Source: Oryza sativa Japonica Group
Taxonomy: Eukaryota > Streptophyta > Magnoliopsida > Poales > Poaceae
Length of the DNA: 64,000 bases
Direction: 5' to 3'
NCBI RefSeq assembly: GCF_034140825.1
Contig: NC_089035.1
Span: 3,059,001 to 3,123,000 of the forward strand
Below, piece by piece: positions 1 through 17,139 of the stretch (positions within the stretch are counted from its first letter, which is position 1; each line of letters starts with the position of its first letter). A model generated the notes under the pieces. That model was not told where the DNA came from. It searched no databases and worked only from the letters and a program-made list of their open reading frames with translations. A program made the position numbers and the translations under genes.

Positions 1-83
1 AGGGTTCTGCAATTACTGCAAATGTGTATACTGAATGTGGATTTCACATTGCAATCACTTTGATACTTCTACTTTAAATTTAG

Positions 84-1058
84 GTGCTTCGTGGTTTGGG
101 AAATCTTATTGCCGCTGATGACTACATGGTTGATTCAGTCCTAACTGTTGGACACAATATCATTGGTAAACTCCATGACCCTTTTCCTACCATATCTGTT
201 TACAATGTTTATTCATCAGTTAACAGTTCCTTGTCTTTCTGGAAAATATATCTTGCAAATTGCAAGCACTAACTAAATGTTGTTATTAGATCAAGCATTG
301 TCAGGTCTTATAAAATGTTTGAAGAGTGATAACAGGGTTCTCAGAAAGGTCTGCTTTCCATTGCTGGTTCAACTTTACTTGGTTATACTCGGAGAACTCC
401 TGTGATTATTTGATTTACCCTATGAAATTTGCTGACTGCTTATGTAGGAGTCATCATGGGCATTGTCAAATATAGCAGCAGGCAGTTTTGAGCACAAGAA
501 ACTGATTTTTGCCAGTGAGGCCACGCCTGTGCTGATACGCCTTGTCACCAGCATGCAATTTGATATTCGCAGGGAAGCAGCATACACCCTAGGAAATCTG
601 TGTGTTGTCCCTACTGGAAATTGCGAACTCCCAAAGATAATCGTGGAACATCTAGTCGCTATCGTAGATGGTGGAGCCCTTCCAGGATTTATACACTTGG
701 TCAGGTCTGCTGATGTAGATACCGCAGGGCTTGGTCTTCAGTTCCTAGAACTGGTGAGGAAATCTTTACCATATTAGCTATCTCTGTTTCATTCCTCCAA
801 CGGTATTCACCTCACAAGCAGAGTTGCTGAACATGTTCTGTTTCTTTCTTGGATACATTTGGATCTCACTGGAAATTGAATACATTTTTGCAGGTGATGA
901 GGGGGTATCCCAATAAGCAAGGCCCAAAGCTTGTGGAAATGGAGGACGGCATTGAGGCCATGGAGAGGTTTCAATTCCACGAGAACGAGCAGATGAGGAA
1001 CATGGCCAATGGTTTGGTCGACGAATACTTCGGTGAGGATTATGGCCTCGACGAGTGA
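84..1058 (+). CDS. importin subunit alpha (IMPA9-like), 3' part only
   Basis: This is the C-terminal end of a nuclear import adaptor that binds classical nuclear localisation signals through armadillo repeats and pairs with importin beta. The gene enters from the left edge. Visible exons are 84-165, 290-348, 448-753 and 894-1058, joined in frame by GT-AG introns (about 203 residues plus stop). The translation shows Arm-repeat signatures such as ESSWALSNIAAGS and RREAAYTLGNLC. It ends with EDGIEAMERFQFHENEQMRN and an acidic tail finishing EDYGLDE. That tail differs from the usual importin-alpha C-terminus and recalls the divergent plant IMPA-9 type; this assignment is from memory. The 3' UTR runs into the 327-bp space shared with the convergent THA8-like gene. 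Confidence 0.9.
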
Positions 1059-1385
1059 CTCAACTAATTACCATTCGTACATCAGGTTAAATTGTAATGG
1101 CAGCAGCTGTTCATGTGTTCGTACTGTAAAAATGCATTCTCAGTTTCTAACAGCACTGGAACTTTAGAATGAGAAAATCATTTGCTTGTTACTGTTCGTC
1201 TTACTGCCACTTGTTGACGTAATTTGGAAAGAAAAAAAAGGTTGCATTAGCATCTTGTTATGTATAATTAGATTGTAACACAATGCTAGACATATTTGCT
1301 GGTTACAGTAGCAGAACACTTTACTTTCTTTGCAAAAATTGCAGTAAAAAAAAAAGAAGAGAAGCAGCTACGACTTTAATAATCC

Positions 1386-2189
1386 TCAGGTTTCTAAAAC
1401 GATAATCAGATTTACAGTTAAGCCGCAGTTGTGCTGCTCCTCTCGCGCGCGCATTTCGTCGAGCACGTCTCTGGCCGGCGGCGAGATCCTGGCCTCCCAC
1501 TCCCGGAGGTCCGCCTCCACCTCCGCCGCCTCCGCCTCGAAGCCCAGCCGCTTCATCCCCCTCGCCATCACCCTGTACATGTACTCGTCCACCTCGCAGC
1601 CTCCCATCCTCACCGCCGCCTCGTACACCCTCCACGCCGCGCGCGCCCTCCCCTTCGCCACCAGCGCGCGCACCAGCCGCGTCAGCTTGTACACGTCCTC
1701 CTCCCCATCCACGAACCCGCCGCCCCGCTCCTTCTCCTCCAGGAACGCCTCCACGAGCGCGTCCACGGCGGCGGCGCCGTCCTCGGTGGCCGGCGAGGAG
1801 GAGACGAACGTGGCGTAGAGGGCCGGGTCGGGGCGGTACCAGGGCTCGGCGCGGGCGACGTGGAGCGCGGCGAGGGCGAGGGACCAGTGGCCCTGGCGCT
1901 GGAGCTCGGCCATGGCGGCGAGGAGGTCGCCCTTGAGGAGGCGGCCGAGGGAGGTCGAGGCCGCGGCGGCGGCGGCGGCCGGGGAGCGGTCGGAGGAGGT
2001 GAGGCGCTTGAGGGATTGCACGGCGAGGATGGCCTCCGTGGAGAGGGAGCGGCCGCGCTGGAGCGGGCCGCGGTTGTCGCGCGGGCCGCAGGTGATGCTC
2101 GCCGGCGTGGGGCGGGCGCTGCGGCGGCCGGGGTTCGCGCGTGGGGTCGGGGTGAGAGTGAGACGCGGGAGGGAGAGGAGGGACGCCAT
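1386..2189 (-). CDS. THA8-like short PPR protein, probably chloroplast
   Basis: A single-exon protein of 267 aa. The N-terminus (about 45 residues) is rich in Ser, Arg and Pro with no acidic residues, like a chloroplast transit peptide. After it come RSLSTEAILAVQSLKRL, an Ala run, and the stretch SLGRLLKGDLLAAMAELQRQ followed by EPWYRPDPALYATF. These features are characteristic of the THYLAKOID ASSEMBLY 8 family, short PPR proteins of the THA8 type that help splice chloroplast group II introns. Helical PPR-like units follow to about residue 240, and the last 20 residues are probably divergent. The start is the only in-frame ATG ahead of the transit-like region. The gene converges on importin alpha. 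GC content is very high (poly-Ala, CGG/CGC codons), so the open frames on the opposite strand are shadows. Confidence 0.85.
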   Translation of the reverse strand: MASLLSLPRLTLTPTPRANPGRRSARPTPASITCGPRDNRGPLQRGRSLSTEAILAVQSLKRLTSSDRSPAAAAAAASTSLGRLLKGDLLAAMAELQRQGHWSLALAALHVARAEPWYRPDPALYATFVSSSPATEDGAAAVDALVEAFLEEKERGGGFVDGEEDVYKLTRLVRALVAKGRARAAWRVYEAAVRMGGCEVDEYMYRVMARGMKRLGFEAEAAEVEADLREWEARISPPARDVLDEMRAREEQHNCGLTVNLIIVLET

Positions 2190-2553
2190 GAGGTGCGGAG
2201 AAGAGAGCGGAAGCGGAAGCGGAAGCTGAGCTGCTTGGCGTGCGAAGGCTAGAGAGCGAGCTGATCTACCCGATTCGCCGTCGGATGAGCTGGGAGCCGT
2301 CTGATGCCATTGACTCCCTTTTCTTGTGTTTCTCCATATTCAAATGCGATTTCAAAGCCACAATTAAGGTGCAGGCCCTATGTTTTTCAGATAAAGGATT
2401 AAAAACCAAGTCTCTTTCATTCGAAAAGAAAATTCAGAAGACTGTTAAAATTTTAGTAAAAATGAAAAAAAAAATTCCCGCGTCAAAATACTATTGACTT
2501 AGTGTTGAAATATAGTAGGTTTTAACGGTGATCAATTTCAGCTTTAAATTTTA

Positions 2554-3006
2554 GAGTAAAGTGTATTGCCGGTCCCTACACTTATTCATATGTGTCACCG
2601 AAGAACCTAAACTATCAAAATGCATTTTCAAATCTTCAAACTTGTTAAATGTGTCATTCAAATCCTAAATTTTCACAGCCCCTCCAATATCCTACGTGAC
2701 ATTTACGTGTCATGTCATATGAATATTCCGGTTCCAAATTTTCTTTTTCTTCTTTTTTCGTCTCCTCTGTGTTTCCCTTCTTTTTTTCTCTTTTTTTTTC
2801 AAAAAAAAAGGAAGGAAGAACTGAAGAAAAAGGGTAGAAAGAAGATAAAGAAAATGAGTCAACTCCTATGTGGCATGTCACATGAGCACCATGCAGAATT
2901 CTGAAGTGGTTGTAGCAATTTAGGACCAAAATAACATATTTTGATAAGTTTGGTGACCTGGACGACACGGACGAACAAATTTAGAGACCAACAATACACT
3001 TTACTC
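2554..3006. mobile_element. Mutator-like MITE, 453 bp
   Basis: A non-coding inverted-repeat element. Both ends carry the terminal inverted repeat gagtaaagtgtattg, and the inverted homology continues imperfectly through most of the element around a purine/pyrimidine-rich centre. It is flanked on both sides by the identical 9-bp sequence taaatttta (2545-2553 and 3007-3015). A 9-bp target duplication with long arms points to the Mutator (MULE) superfamily. It lies between the THA8-like and carboxypeptidase genes. Confidence 0.85.
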
Positions 3007-3174
3007 TAAATTTTACTATGTAGTAAAAGCAATTTCACCAAAACATCTCAAAATCATTCAGAAACAAGAAAAGTCTACGAGTGAAAGTTGTATAATGTCA
3101 AAGATATAATTTCAACTCTTCATCTTTTACATTACCACATACTCCGTGTATCACAAATCGCATTTTTCGAGAAC

Positions 3175-3290
3175 TACTAGCAGCTTGACTGGTAGAGCTA
3201 CTAGAAGCAAAGCATCGGTCTGGATTCGAATCCTCTCGGACGCAGGTTATCTCACTATTTCATTTTTTTTATTAATAATGGATGTTAAAT
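3175..3290 (+). mobile_element. tRNA-derived SINE-like fragment
   Basis: The segment has a box-A-like stretch (agcttgactggtagagct, about 3182-3199) and, about 30 bp on, a box-B-like gattcgaatcc (3223-3233). A T-rich tail with ttttttttatta follows. The pair resembles the internal RNA polymerase III promoter of a tRNA, but no cloverleaf is convincing, so a SINE or decayed tRNA remnant is more likely than a functional tRNA gene. No target duplication was identified. Confidence 0.45.
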
Positions 3291-3554
3291 TCCTGGAACA
3301 AAAATGCATTTTCTCATTATATATAATCTAGCACATAATCTGGCCAAAAGGGCAAACAAATCGACATGAGAACTTTGAAAAGGGGAACACACAGTGAGCT
3401 GCCACTGCCAGGCCGGCGAGTGGCGACGCTGCAAGACCGCGAACCATTCAGCCAACAACCACCCCATGCGCTGCACGCGTCCCCAACGGAAATTCCGTAT
3501 CAATCATCTCCCTCCCCAACCCTCCCCTTCTCCCTCGCGGAGTCGCACCACTGA

Positions 3555-6011
<2,457 letters not shown>

Positions 6012-6854
6012 AATTTTCTTCCATTTAAAGTGGAAGATCATGCCACGAGGCCATGATGTTGTATAATTTGAAGTCTGTCTCCCACATTTTCTGATGAACA
6101 GATGAAATCTGTTCAAATGACAGCTGGCCATCATTCTTAATTTATTCAACTATATGTTCCTAGTGACTTCAGAAATAATGCCCATCCTGTTGAATATTTC
6201 CTTTTCGGTTTATGTATACCACAAGACCAAGATGGAAATATAGTTTTTCATTTTATGAGCTTGCTTCTGTGACAAGTGATCACATGAATATCCATATATC
6301 ATCGTACATTGACGTGTTTTTTATCCGTCTTTTGGGGCATCAACTCTGTTATTGGAGTACCATCCAGGTGGGTTTTGCTGGCGAAATTTCCACTTGCAGG
6401 ACCATCCTATACCTACGTGTGAGGATTAATTGAAGTCTTTAACGATCGACAAAAATTTCAGGAGTATACGGCCGAGAACTTGACGAACGAGAGCTGCTAC
6501 TGCTACTGCTTAGTGCTAGCTCTTGATCAGCCTGAACATTGAACTGGGAACTCTTCTGAACAACTGAAGTAAAAAAAAAAAAATAGCCGCAATTTTCGGC
6601 GCAGTGAATTTGCCTGCAAGCATAGTAAAAAAACCGGACCGGGTCAACCCGCTCTAGCCATCGGTTCATTGGGTGAACCACCGGTTTTTATTTATTAATA
6701 TTATATTTGGTTTGCATTATTTTAATTATAGAACCATCACAAATTGGTGAAAATATGCATAAGTAAATCAGTATATCTATTATTATATGGCCACAACATA
6801 AAAAAATTAAATGGAGTATGGTAACATAATAAATTCATAATTCATAATCGTCGT
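6012..6854. other. 3' UTR and AT-rich spacer without a gene
   Basis: The first few hundred bases are presumably the 3' UTR of the carboxypeptidase gene. Around 6620-6690 there is a short accggttt-type motif occurring in inverted form (aaccggaccgggt and gaaccaccggtttt), probably a MITE relic. The rest is AT-rich with no supportable gene. Confidence 0.4.
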
Positions 6855-7142
6855 GGATGTATAGGGGCAGCTGCGCCGTATGGTCTGTGGAGTCACAAGT
6901 CGATACGGGAAAGTCTTTTTAGCCACCACTGCATTGCTTTAAGATTCGGATGTAGTGAGCTTAATAGAATTAATAGAATATTCATATCAATAAGTTGCAA
7001 CTTCTTTTTCGGAAGCCGATCTTGAAAGAATTCTAAGGTTAAATGTGCTTGGCTCTGAGCAATTTCGGGATGGGTGACCGATTGGGAAATTCTTCCCGAG
7101 TGCGCATAGGTGACTCTCGCGGTTTCATAGGCGGATCGTTAC
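6855..7142 (+). mobile_element. Cassandra-type TRIM LTR carrying 5S rRNA-like sequence
   Basis: Positions about 7020-7110 match the 3' two thirds of plant 5S rRNA, including ggttaaatgtgcttgg and gggatgggtgacc, the region that holds the internal Pol III promoter. A 5S-derived segment inside a longer repeat unit is the known hallmark of Cassandra, a non-coding terminal-repeat retrotransposon in miniature. It looks like a lone, diverged LTR; no second LTR or internal domain is seen nearby. The end positions are estimates. It is not part of a 5S rRNA array. Confidence 0.6.
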
Positions 7143-7724
7143 AGCTACACACGATACAGTAGGTCCACGTAACGCGTACGGAGATGGTACGCGCGGATAC
7201 TAGTCATACTCATCTCCTTCTGGGTGGTCGACTCCGAGATCGCCTCGCTCGCCGCCACGGGAGCGGAGCTGCAGGTGGATGCGGAGATCGGCGAGGACGG
7301 CAGGATGCGGGTCATGCACTCATGCATGGTACGGGGCCGGGTACGCAAGTTGACAAGCTCGCAACTCCCGGAGGCTTTTTTTCTGCACCTAGCTGCAGTG
7401 GCTCACTCACTGCACCTAGCCCCATAGTCGTTGGATCTGTTTTAAGATTTGTGCTGTATTTATAGACTTCCTTTGCAATACGGGCTCGGTTATGTACAGC
7501 TAGTAGACACAAATGTACGTGAACACTTGAATCTGGGGTAGATTGAAGTGAAGAGAGTCTTGGATTTATTTTTTTAGTGCAAACAGCATTGCTGGTAGAT
7601 GCATAAGTTCATTCAGAACACTTGAATTATGTAGCAGCAAGCACATTATTCTGATACTTTGTGTGGATCTTAACATAACTGACAAAATATAGCTAATGAT
7701 CAATGATCATCGAAGAGTAACACA
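7143..7724. other. spacer with a GC-rich exon-like island
   Basis: Positions 7170-7370 are GC-rich (for example gagatcgcctcgctcgccgcc) and open in two frames for 60-90 codons, unlike the AT-rich surroundings. I recognise no domain. It may be a gene fragment or a captured exon. The remainder up to the PP2 stop codon is 3' UTR/spacer. Confidence 0.35.
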
Positions 7725-8670
7725 TCATTGTTTTGGGAGAATCTTGATTCCCTTGATTAGTAGCCCTCTCTTCCACAGCCCACCATCATACTCAAACATG
7801 GATATCTCAATCTCTCCCTTCTGCCCCTGCTGGGTTTTCACCTCCCCGACCTTGAGCTCCAGCCATTTCATCCTGATCTTCTCCTCAAGATTCTCTTTAC
7901 GCTGCTGGACTGTTCCATCAGGGAACTTGAGCTGAAGGTTCACTGGGACAGACCACCCGTATGCAGGATCAATAAGCATTACTTCAAAGAGAACCTCATA
8001 GGTGACTCCTGGTGTAAGATAGGACCGTTCAAGCTTCCCATGGATCTCTAACCAGCAGACGTTCTGCAGCGACGGCACTTCGATCTGGGTGTCAGTGTCA
8101 GCATCACTGCTGTTGATTAACATATCAGATTCAGAACAATGAAAGAAGTATGCCTAATTCCTGAAACAAAACCTAATCTGCCTTCTGTTATTCACAATAA
8201 TGCTTCTTAAATAATAGTACCTTCCTTCTTTCAGAGGTTTCCAAGTCCAGAATCTGGGGTCTTCACTCCAAGTGATAGACAAGCCTCTGGGAAACAGCAT
8301 GAAGCAGTTGTTCCTAGTTCTCTCATCCACCCAGTACTTCTGCATTGCAGCAAGTTTGCAACATAAACTATGTTCAGAGAACCAAAAACTTACAAGACCC
8401 CATATCATTTGTAATGTTCAGAAGCAAAATTTTTGCAACCTTTGTTTTCCCTGCCAAGAAGATGCCGGTGTAGATCTGATCTTCCAGTGAAGATGCAGTA
8501 AAATCCTTCTCGGCAACAATCTCTTGGAACATGTGAAGAGCTGGTGCTCTCTTTGATTGGGCCTGGTTGCTACCAGAACTGGAAGCGCTGCTTGCCACCG
8601 CCATGGCTTTGCCGTTCCCAGAGAAAGAAGAGTTGGAATGCGCCTCTTCTCGCGACGGCGATGCCCCCAT
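7725..8670 (-). CDS. PP2-type phloem lectin (PHLOEM PROTEIN 2-LIKE A)
   Basis: Three exons on the minus strand: 8670-8440, 8339-8221 and 8109-7725 (about 244 aa; a second acceptor CAG three bases on would give 243). The N-terminal 40 residues are Ser-rich and low complexity (MGASPSREEAHSNSS). The PP2 lectin domain follows: KYWVDERTRNNCFMLFPRGL, ITWSEDPRFWTW, WLEIHGKLERSYLTPGVTYE, then WLELKVGEV and a C-terminal strand with GGLWKRGLLIKGIKILPK. PP2 proteins bind chitin-type or N-glycan sugars and occur in sieve elements or, for PP2-A members, as stress-induced cytosolic/nuclear lectins. No F-box or TIR is fused, so this is the PP2-A1/A-like class. Which sugar it binds cannot be read from the sequence. 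Confidence 0.9.
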
Positions 8671-9107
8671 TGTAAGTTTTCTCTGAACTTCTCCTGTAGT
8701 TCAAGAGCTGTTAAGACTTCAGACGACTGTGATATATGTTGAGGAAGAAGAGCTCAAGACCAGAACAGCTGAGCCAGTTTTTTTCTGAGCTGAAATGGAG
8801 AAAGAATTTACGCTTTTATTGGCCTTTTCGCCTGCCATGCCTGGAGTAGAAAATTTCATCAAGCAAGATGGCATCAAGATTAGCGGTGGAGAAAAGCAGG
8901 AGGAAATAAAAGCTCCTTTTCCAGCAAGCTTTTGAGCATGGAATCTGGTTCGAGATGATGAATTTGGTGTGCATCCAGAAGATGCCAGTTCTAGAGAATC
9001 TACCTTTCGGTTGAGGAAGGAACACGATATGGTATTCTGCTGAGGAGAGACACCAAACTATGAAGTTCGAATCAGGGGTTCAGTTTTTCTTTGCTCAGAA
9101 ACAGTAT

Positions 9108-9330
9108 ACTGCTCCCTCTATCCTCTAAAATAAGCGTGCACATATTCCAAAACTCAAGTTTAAAAACATTTGACCAATAATTATTATAATATAAGTTAAA
9201 TTTTATTTGTTAAAATTAATATCATTGGATTGACATTTAAATTTACTTTAAGATGATTATAATTTTGTTGTAATAAACTTTATAGTATATGAGATATTAT
9301 AAGTCAAAGATAAGTTTTAAAGATTGTGCC
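9108..9330. repeat. truncated Stowaway-like repeat
   Basis: It begins with ctccctctatcctctaaaataagcgtg, close to a Stowaway/Tourist-type terminus, and continues as AT-rich sequence. The matching opposite terminus is missing, so it appears to be a broken MITE. Confidence 0.45.
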
Positions 9331-9344
9331 AGATTTAACCATGA

Positions 9345-9760
9345 GCTTCTCCCGTCCCTACAAGACACATCATCCAAAGATCAGCCTTGGAGTTCAAGCT
9401 ACTTGTGGAAGTGGATTTTTATCCCTCGAGGGGACATCCCCTTGTTTTATGCATGTTATTCAAAAAGTTATAAATTTTCTTTTAAAAAGATGTCAAGATA
9501 GATCAATATATGATATATCTTTTCGCAAACATATGAGTTAAAATTCGTTTTATACAATTTGAAAAAAAACAACAAATTTGACCGTGAATTACACGTTCTA
9601 TTCATAGTCAAATTTGTTATTTTTGTTTCTAATTGTATACGTTGAATTTAAATTTGCATGTTTGTGAAGTGACGTATTACATATTGATCTATTTGACTAA
9701 TTTTTTTCAATTTTTTTGATGATTTTTTAAATGACATGAAAAAATAGGGATGAATTGAGT
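9345..9760. repeat. fold-back (inverted-repeat) element
   Basis: Two arms, about 9490-9575 and 9605-9695, are imperfect reverse complements around gtgaattacacgttc. For example, tagatcaatatatga pairs with tattgatcta, and acaacaaatttgac pairs with gtcaaatttgtt. A similar fold-back occurs at about 21920-22090. This suggests a MITE family, but clear termini and target duplications were not identified. Confidence 0.5.
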
Positions 9761-10019
9761 TTTCCCCTACTTGTGTCAACTATCCATTCCAAGATTCTTG
9801 TTTTTGTTTCAAACACAAACTTGGAGTTCAAGTTAGTCAACTATCGATTCCAAAAATCCTTGTTTTTCTTTCAAACACGTGAGATTCTCACAGCCGTCGC
9901 TCAGGAATCGGACGGCTCTAGTTGAAACGGGGGAGGCAAGTCTCAACGTTCTCAACGTTGACCGTATAGCGATTCGTCAAACCTTCCAACGCGTGAAGAG
10001 TCCGCGTCCATACATAGCA

Positions 10020-10022
10020 CTG

Positions 10023-10054
<32 letters not shown>

Positions 10055-10490
10055 TTCAGTGAACATGCCGTGCCGTGCCGCCGCTCGCCGCGCCGCCGTC
10101 TCCGCACTGCGATTAGGTCAGACTCGGTGCCTCTTCCCTTTCTTTTTTCTGAATTCCGAATCCCCAAATTTGTGCTTGTTCCGCGCTCCGATTCATGCGC
10201 TGTTTGTTCTAAATCGACATGCGGGGGCCCTTCTAGGCTTAAGAAACTGTAAGTTTTTGGTCGGACTGGAACGGAATAAACACGCATAGGATAGATTTTA
10301 CGTTTTGAGGTTAGAATTTCACCTGTTTTGGATCAGTAGGGCGGTATAGGATCGAGCCGTTTTGGTGTGGGGATTCTCTTGTTTATAACGACTGATATAT
10401 TTATTTATTTTTGAACTCTATAGGGAGGCGAATTCGATTCTCTCAAAAGTGGAGCAGCTTCTGCGATTCCAGTAACAAGAACCGACGGCC
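10020..10490 (+). promoter_or_regulatory. 5' leader of ArgRS with an intron and overlapping uORF
   Basis: A GC-rich first exon seems to end at 10116 (gattag|gtcaga), and the second begins at 10424 after tatag. An ATG at 10065 opens a frame that, after splicing, continues through exon 2, passes the main start at 10491 in another frame and stops in the third exon (59 codons). Its product is basic and Ser/Arg-rich (starts MPCRAAARRAAVSALRLG). In the main frame a TAA lies just upstream of 10491, so the main protein cannot simply extend upstream through this splice form. Confidence 0.5.
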
Positions 10491-14993
<4,503 letters not shown>

Positions 14994-14999
14994 CAATCC

Positions 15000-15952
15000 A
15001 CGCCCCAATACAATGCCATTTGGAAGAATTTCCAAGCTATAAATGTAAATAGTATATTACCTTAAAAGCTAATGTAAATATTGAGTGGTGGTAGTGTCTT
15101 GTAAATAGGCGGTGGCTGTAAGGCCTCGCCATCTCTGTACATTCTTCAATTTTTTAATATACTACGGTCGGCGTTCTTTGCCGTCCCTACGAAAATAAAA
15201 AAAAATAATGTAAATATTCTTTTTGTCAATCCATTTCTTGTACTAGTTTGACCATGAGAAAAATAGAAGAATTTCACTCCGTTTCTAGTAAGTTCCATAC
15301 TTCCATTTCCCAGAGGAGAGAATGGAAGAAGCATCTCATATAACTAGTGTAAACATCATGCATGTATTATTTTTTTTTACGAGCTCACCAGGGATGTACT
15401 TAAACTCGTAAGCTACCGAGGATAGGGATAATCGTCCAGGACACCAGGTCTAAGCCTGTGTTTGAGAAGAGATGAATAGAAGCCTGTGTTTGAGAAGAGA
15501 TGAATAGAGAACATTGAAAAGATAATCGTCCAGGACACCAGGTCTAACCCTGCGTTTGAGAAGAGATGAATAGAGAACATTGAAAAGATAAGCAAACTGA
15601 GGTAAGATATTAGTGCGTAACAAATTAATTATTAATTAGTTTAAACTTGAAAATGGATTATTATAATTTTCTAAAACAATTTTTCTATAGAAAGTTTATT
15701 CAAATAACACATAGTTTATCAGTTTTGGGAAACGTGCGCGCGAAAAACTATGCTCTTTTTTTGTTGTGCACTCTCAAACGCAGCAAAGAGCTCATGGATA
15801 TGTGCTAGTTTTCGGATTGAAATCCTTCCGGATAAGCCCATTACACCAGTAAAGAAAAGGAGTAAGTCCATTTTGCCTTCCTAATCTCTTGCCACCCCTC
15901 GATCGTGAAACTGAGTCAGTTGAATTGTCCTCCTCAATCGTAAAACCGAGTA
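15000..15952. repeat. 3' spacer with a 93-bp tandem duplication
   Basis: After the ArgRS 3' UTR, the unit starting ataatcgtccaggacacc at 15429 recurs at 15522, and a 27-bp sub-unit (agcctgtgtttgagaagaga...) is itself doubled inside the first copy. The rest is AT-rich with MITE-like scraps such as cgtgcgcgcgaaaaac near 15735. No gene is seen. Confidence 0.7.
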
Positions 15953-15962
15953 TAACGTCTCT

Positions 15963-16282
15963 GAATGTTTTTCATTTTTAAATTTTTATTTTTTAATATT
16001 TACAGAAATATTATACCGGCGAAAATATTTACAGAAATAGACCCTGCCTCCCTCGGGCGCCCTCCCTGAGGGCGGCAGGGGGACGTGAGGGACAGCCGAG
16101 ATGAAAAAAAAATAGCAAAATGCATTTTTAACAGGGCGAAAATCGCATTTAGACCTCAATGCAAAATGTGCACACCTTGCCGCCCTCTATTTGGGCGGCA
16201 GGGGCCATTTCTGTAAATATTTTGAATGATATAATATTTCTGTAAATATTAAAAAGTAAAAATTTAAAAATGAAAATAATTC
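15963..16282. mobile_element. Mutator-like MITE, 320 bp, GC-rich core
   Basis: The ends are long inverted repeats of about 47 bp (left starting gaatgtttttcatttttaaa, right reading in reverse as gaattattttcatttttaaa and continuing to ttaatatttacagaaat). The element is flanked by direct repeats taacgtctct (15953-15962 and 16283-16292), consistent with a 9-10 bp target duplication. The AT-rich arms enclose a GC-rich core with gccgccctctatttgggcggc and ccctgagggcggcaggg motifs. It is non-coding. Confidence 0.8.
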
Positions 16283-16292
16283 TAACGTCTCT

Positions 16293-17139
16293 CCTATCGT
16301 TAAAACCCGGTGTAAATCGACTCCAGGTTTTGGAAAATCCGAAGTTGGGCTTCCTTCTGCGTCTTGGGTCTGGGCGAGGCGAGCTCTTCACTTCTTCTCC
16401 ATCGCCTACAGCGACAGTGCTCTCCTTCTCCTCCCCTCGCTCCGCCTCCGCCGGCATCGCCCTCTACTCCGCCCCCACCGTCCCCGGCGCCGCTGAGCTC
16501 CCGCCTGCCGCCATCTCCACTGCGCCCTGTTCCACCCCGCGTCTCCAGCCTCGTTTTTGCGCCATCGCCGCCGAGACCCCCTTGGCCTCCAAGTGCATGG
16601 CTGCCGCCGTCTCAGCCTCGATCTGGTTGGCAAGGTCGCCGTCGTCTACTCATCTTCACGGCGCACTGGAGTAATGGCACTGGCTACCGGAGCACGCGGC
16701 AACCAGACGCTGGGAGCTGGACGAGCTCAGGACAATCCTATGCAAACAGGTAACTGAATTCCAACAACATGGCTCTAATTACAAACGTATTGCAAATTTG
16801 CAAGCGATCTTGGTAGAAGAAAATATTCAAAATACAATTTGTAGAAGCATGTAGTAGTTTGAACTCCCCGTGCCCCTAGCTACAATTTCAACCACAAATC
16901 CAACACAATCCCAATCCAAATAGGAATAGCATAATGTCTGCGTTGTTTCTTCTTGGAACGATGTGGCACCACATTCAGCGTTATCATGTTGTTACATCCT
17001 TTTGATACATAATAATTCGGACGCAATATTTTTTAATATCAGCTTGCGACAACAATAGCATGTTACATAGTTTAGATTACATATGTACTGCATGTCTGCA
17101 AGTGACCTTGGTACAGAAAAGTTTACTTCGATACATAAT
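16293..17139. other. GC-rich island and spacer, no certain gene
   Basis: Positions 16360-16690 are Pro/Ser/Ala-codon rich and open in several frames on both strands. This is expected for GC-biased DNA, and none of the frames shows a domain. It could be a 5' exon or CpG-rich promoter relic. The stretch 16750-17139 is AT-rich and includes the 3' flank of the LRR gene. Confidence 0.35.

Noticed and set aside
1431-2252. Long plus-strand open frame (273 codons) over the THA8-like gene
   Set aside because: It is the antisense of a GC-rich coding sequence; its product is Arg/Gly/Glu-rich low complexity with no domain, while the minus-strand frame matches a known family.
2620-2968. Two opposite open frames coding Phe/Ser/Lys-rich peptides
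   Set aside because: They lie inside the palindromic MITE, and their similarity on both strands comes from the inverted repeat.
3175-3245. Functional tRNA gene
   Set aside because: The acceptor and anticodon stems do not pair convincingly; only promoter-box-like words remain.
7019-7110. Functional 5S rRNA gene
   Set aside because: Only part of the 5S sequence is present, diverged and embedded in a longer repeat, with no tandem array.
16270-16757. Overlapping Pro/Ser/Ala-rich frames that could be a protein-coding first exon
   Set aside because: Several frames on both strands are equally open, and no domain, splice partner or conserved motif is visible.
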